A stretch of 9,724 nt of DNA from Odoribacteraceae bacterium (lineage in GTDB: Bacteria; Bacteroidota; Bacteroidia; Bacteroidales; Marinifilaceae): assembly GCA_031259905.1 (NCBI GenBank), contig JAIRKS010000221.1:1-9724 (forward strand), read 5' to 3'. The notes under the pieces are model-generated. The model was not told where the DNA came from, searched no databases, and was given only the letters and a program-made list of their open reading frames with translations. A program made the position numbers and the translations under genes. The stretch's first letter is position 1. The number at the start of each line of letters is the position of its first letter. Positions 8,601 through 9,724 of this stretch are shown here, piece by piece.

Positions 8601-9279
8601 CGCCGGCTTCAACGTGCTGGACGTGCACGTGACCGACATCGTCTCCGGGCGGGAAACCCTGGACGACGTGCACCTCGTCGTCTTCTCCGGCGGCTTCTCC
8701 AACTCGGACGTGCTGGGATCCGCCAGGGGATGGGCCGGCGCCTTCAAGTACAACGAACGCGCCCGCCTCGCCCTCGAACGATACTACCGGAGAACGGACA
8801 CGCTGAGCCTCGGCATCTGTAACGGCTGCCAGCTGATGGTGGAGCTTGGATTGATCTACCCGGCGCACCCCGAAATGCCGCGGATGTTGCACAACGACTC
8901 GCGCAAGTTCGAGTCCGGGTTCGTCGACATCGAGATCCCGGAGAACCACTCCGTGATGCTGCGCTCGCTCGCCGGCACGCGCCTCGGCGTCTGGGTCGCC
9001 CACGGCGAGGGCAAGTTCCACTTCCCCCTCCCGCGCGACCGCTATCACGTCCCCGCGCGCTACGCCCGCGACACCTATCCCGCCAACCCGAACGGCTCGC
9101 CCTTCTCCGCGGCGGCCATCTGCAGCGACGACGGCAGGCATCTCGCCATCATGCCTCACCCCGAACGCGCCATCCACCCGTGGAACTGGCCCTACTACCC
9201 CGACGATCGCCCCTCGGACGAGGTCACGCCCTGGCTCGAGGCCATCGTCAACGCCCGCCTCTGGATCGAGGCCAGGTAA
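5623..9279 (+). CDS. purL: Phosphoribosylformylglycinamidine synthase, large single-chain form
   Basis: A 1218-residue enzyme of de novo purine synthesis that converts FGAR, ATP and glutamine to FGAM, ADP, phosphate and glutamate. It is the large form, joining synthase and glutaminase in one chain, so no separate PurS or PurQ is needed. Residues 1 to ~140 are the N-terminal PurS-like domain. The first AIRS-type half carries NSEHCRH at 164-170, ETHNFPTTVEPFNGAATG from 247, and GGEIRD at 266-271. The second half has PTGKDSLSMT around 717-726. From about 972 a class I glutaminase domain follows: REKGCQCDRE at 977-986, GGFSNSDVLGSARGWAGAF, LGICNGCQ with nucleophile Cys1066, and PHPERA with His1179 and Glu1181 completing the triad. 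Length and motifs match Bacteroidales PurL and nothing essential is missing. The ATG at 5623 has an AT-rich leader. The gene may be read with the upstream three genes or from the weak promoter candidate at 5591. Transcription should stop at the terminator at 9303-9336. Confidence 0.97.
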   Translation: MTIVFYRKEATVYVARYQEPENSSDAKKLEWLFGDAKRVNETTIEGFFTGPRREMITPWSTNAVEITQNMGIRGITRIEQFTRVNDENAPFDPMLQELYRGIDHSVFTVDRQPAPVIYIENLREYNRQEGLALSETEIEYLESLAGKIGRRLTDSEVFGFSQVNSEHCRHKIFNGRFIIDGEEKEETLFALIKKTAAACPNRIVSAYKDNCAFIEGPRALQFAPETPERPALFETREIETVISLKAETHNFPTTVEPFNGAATGSGGEIRDRMAGGQASIPLAGTAVYMTAYPRLGNRPWEERVAPRQWLYQTPEEILVKASNGASDFGNKFGQPLVAGSLLTFEHEENNTLHGYDKVIMLAGGVGIANREQAAKHLPEPGDKVVLLGGDNYRIGMGGGAVSSVDTGLLANAIELNAVQRSNPEMQRRVCNVIRALAERHENPIVSIHDHGAGGHLNCLSELVEETGGTIRVDRLPVGDPTLSCKEIIGNESQERMGIVMKEKDLPLIRQIAERERAPVYVIGEATGDHRFTFIDKDGNKPIDLELRDMFGNPPRVVLDDNSRAATFSPLLYSEDKLEEYIRLVLQIESVACKDWLTNKVDRSVSGRVAHQQCAGPLQLPLNNLGAVTIDFTGTRAIATSIGHAPVAALARPANGSRLAIAEALTNLVWAPLDGGLQGVSLSANWMWPARNPGEDARLYQAVEAASRLAIALGINIPTGKDSLSMTQKYGEQKVLAPGTVIISTVAGVTDVKKIISPVLKPGRGEIILVDFSRDAPRLGGSALAQVINKVGDDVPDVKDTDYFAAAFAAVQRLVNERHLLAGHDISSGGMITALLEMCFADNRLGLDIDLSYIDGDDVVKLLFAENPGVLLQVEDCKTVAAILDEAGVTYHFLGRVAGAGQLHLRKDDRAWTIDIHDARDAWYHTSYLLDRRQSGETKARERYENYKRHELTYRFPAAFTGRFPAPPTVAPRAAVIREKGCQCDRETAWMLHLAGFNVLDVHVTDIVSGRETLDDVHLVVFSGGFSNSDVLGSARGWAGAFKYNERARLALERYYRRTDTLSLGICNGCQLMVELGLIYPAHPEMPRMLHNDSRKFESGFVDIEIPENHSVMLRSLAGTRLGVWVAHGEGKFHFPLPRDRYHVPARYARDTYPANPNGSPFSAAAICSDDGRHLAIMPHPERAIHPWNWPYYPDDRPSDEVTPWLEAIVNARLWIEAR

Positions 9280-9302
9280 CAGGACGCGAAGGGATCACGC
9301 GG

Positions 9303-9336
9303 AGCTGCCTCAAAACGAGGCAGCTTTCTTTTTTTT
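9303..9336 (+). terminator. Rho-independent terminator after purL
   Basis: A perfect 9-bp stem is formed by AGCTGCCTC at 9303-9311 and GAGGCAGCT at 9317-9325, with a 5-base loop AAAAC. It is followed by a T-rich tract (TTCTTTTTTTT) up to 9336. It begins 23 bases after the purL stop codon and should end the operon transcript. The T tract lies only on the plus-strand exit side, so it looks one-directional. Confidence 0.92.
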
Positions 9337-9461
9337 CGTCCTCAAGCCGCGCACGTCATGATCGGGCACGCGTGATAGTCCCCCCGGTGTTTTCCGCGCG
9401 CCCTCCCCCGGTTTTCAGGGGAAGGGAGGGGAATCCATCACGCCTGGCGATCATTCTTGCC
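9337..9461. other. Non-coding spacer between terminator and repeat array
   Basis: I support no gene here. It contains an 8-base palindrome CACGCGTG at 9367-9374. It also has an inverted repeat, CCCTCCC at 9401-9407 with GGGAGGG at 9424-9430, which could form a 7-bp GC stem around a 16-base loop. Just before the array, about 9441-9461 looks like a decayed unit (GATCATTCTTGC compared with AATCACGTTTTGC in the array). The array may therefore once have started a little earlier. Confidence 0.5.
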
Positions 9462-9608
9462 CGACTAATCACGTTTTGCGCTCGACCGGTCACGTTTTGC
9501 GCTCGACTAATCACGTTTTGCCCTCGACTAATCACATTTTGCCCTCGACTAATCACATTTTGTTCTCGACCGATCACGTTTTGCTCTCGACTGATCACGT
9601 TTTGAACT
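9462..9608. repeat. Tandem array A: seven 21-base units
   Basis: Seven head-to-tail units of exactly 21 bases start at 9462, 9483, 9504, 9525, 9546, 9567 and 9588. The unit is CGAC-YRR-TCAC-R-TTTTG-NN-CT, written here in pieces. CGAC, TCAC, TTTTG and the closing CT are invariant in all seven. The differences at unit positions 5, 6, 7 and 12 are all transitions. Positions 18 and 19 vary freely (CG, CG, CC, CC, TT, CT, AA). There is no spacer between units, so this is a satellite or iteron-like array, not CRISPR. It lies 125 bases past the purL terminator. Confidence 0.93.
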
Positions 9609-9724
9609 CCCAAAATAAAATTGGGAGCTCCCGATCTAATTTTGGGAGCTCCCAATCTAATTTTGGGAGCTCCCAATCTCATTTTGGGAGCTCCCAATCT
9701 CATTTTGGGAGCTCCCAATCTTAT
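9609..9724. repeat. Tandem array B: 21-base units with a palindrome, cut by window end
   Basis: The self-complementary core GGGAGCTCCC occurs at 9623, 9644, 9665, 9686 and 9707, exactly 21 bases apart. In the last four copies it extends to the 14-base palindrome TTGGGAGCTCCCAA. The copies are separated by the 7-base linker TCTAATT or TCTCATT. The first copy is imperfect (CCCGA). A transitional half-site, ACTCCCAA at 9606-9613, joins it to array A. Adjacent copies could pair as 14-bp hairpins with 7-base loops in RNA or single-stranded DNA from either strand. The array is still in register at 9724, so it continues beyond the window. Confidence 0.93.

Noticed and set aside
7458..8822. 454-codon plus-strand frame inside purL
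   Set aside because: The product is extremely Arg/Pro-rich and low in complexity, the typical frame-shifted reading of a GC-rich gene. PurL motifs run unbroken in the proper frame.
8203..9177. 324-codon minus-strand frame opposite the purL glutaminase region
   Set aside because: No domain is recognisable and the composition is Gly/Val/Glu-biased as expected for an antisense shadow.
9418..9434. G-quadruplex on the plus strand after the terminator
   Set aside because: Only three runs of three or more G are close together, so the four-run rule is not met.
9180..9605. Plus-strand frame overlapping the purL end and ending in LITFCAR-like repeats
   Set aside because: It begins inside purL in another frame, crosses the terminator, and its repeats follow automatically from a 21-base array. 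A stop ends it in unit 7.
9462..9608. Plasmid replication origin made of iterons
   Set aside because: Unit length fits, but the neighbours are chromosomal housekeeping genes, and no initiator gene or DnaA-box cluster is seen in the window.
9462..9724. CRISPR array
   Set aside because: Units are only 21 bases and directly abut one another. There are no unique spacers between conserved repeats, and no cas genes are in view.

Overview
The window reads as chromosome from a GC-rich member of the Bacteroidales (phylum Bacteroidota). Four things support this. There is a TAnnTTTG-type -7 box ahead of the first gene. The gene leaders are short and AT-rich and lack clear Shine-Dalgarno sequences. There is a family GH92 alpha-mannosidase. 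The PurL is long and single-chain, and its glutaminase region matches Bacteroidales versions closely. Coding DNA is very GC-rich with C/G-ending codons, so long open frames on the opposite strand are compositional shadows. The genus cannot be fixed from the sequence alone.

Layout. Bases 1-136 are non-coding and end in a C-rich, G-quadruplex-prone tract followed by a promoter. Four plus-strand genes follow with gaps of 12, 6 and 48 bases: an ABC-F ATPase of the Uup type (169-2022), a secreted GH92 mannosidase (2035-4338), a YbdG-like MscS channel (4345-5574), and purL (5623-9279). A strong intrinsic terminator lies at 9303-9336. The remaining ~390 bases are non-coding or repetitive.

The first three genes are spaced like one transcription unit. 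purL may be read with them or from its own weak candidate promoter in the 48-base gap. The genes do not form an obvious pathway: a translation or ribosome-associated ATPase, an exported glycosidase, an osmotic-stress channel and a purine biosynthesis enzyme. The GH92 gene stands apart from any SusC/SusD-type polysaccharide utilisation locus visible here.

The most unusual part is the right end. Seven tandem 21-base units (9462-9608) run directly into a second 21-base-period array (9609 to the window edge). In the second array each unit carries the palindrome GGGAGCTCCC, mostly as the 14-base palindrome TTGGGAGCTCCCAA. The two arrays share about half of their unit and differ completely in the other half. 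The second array continues past the window. Its function is unknown, and it is the main candidate here for something undescribed.
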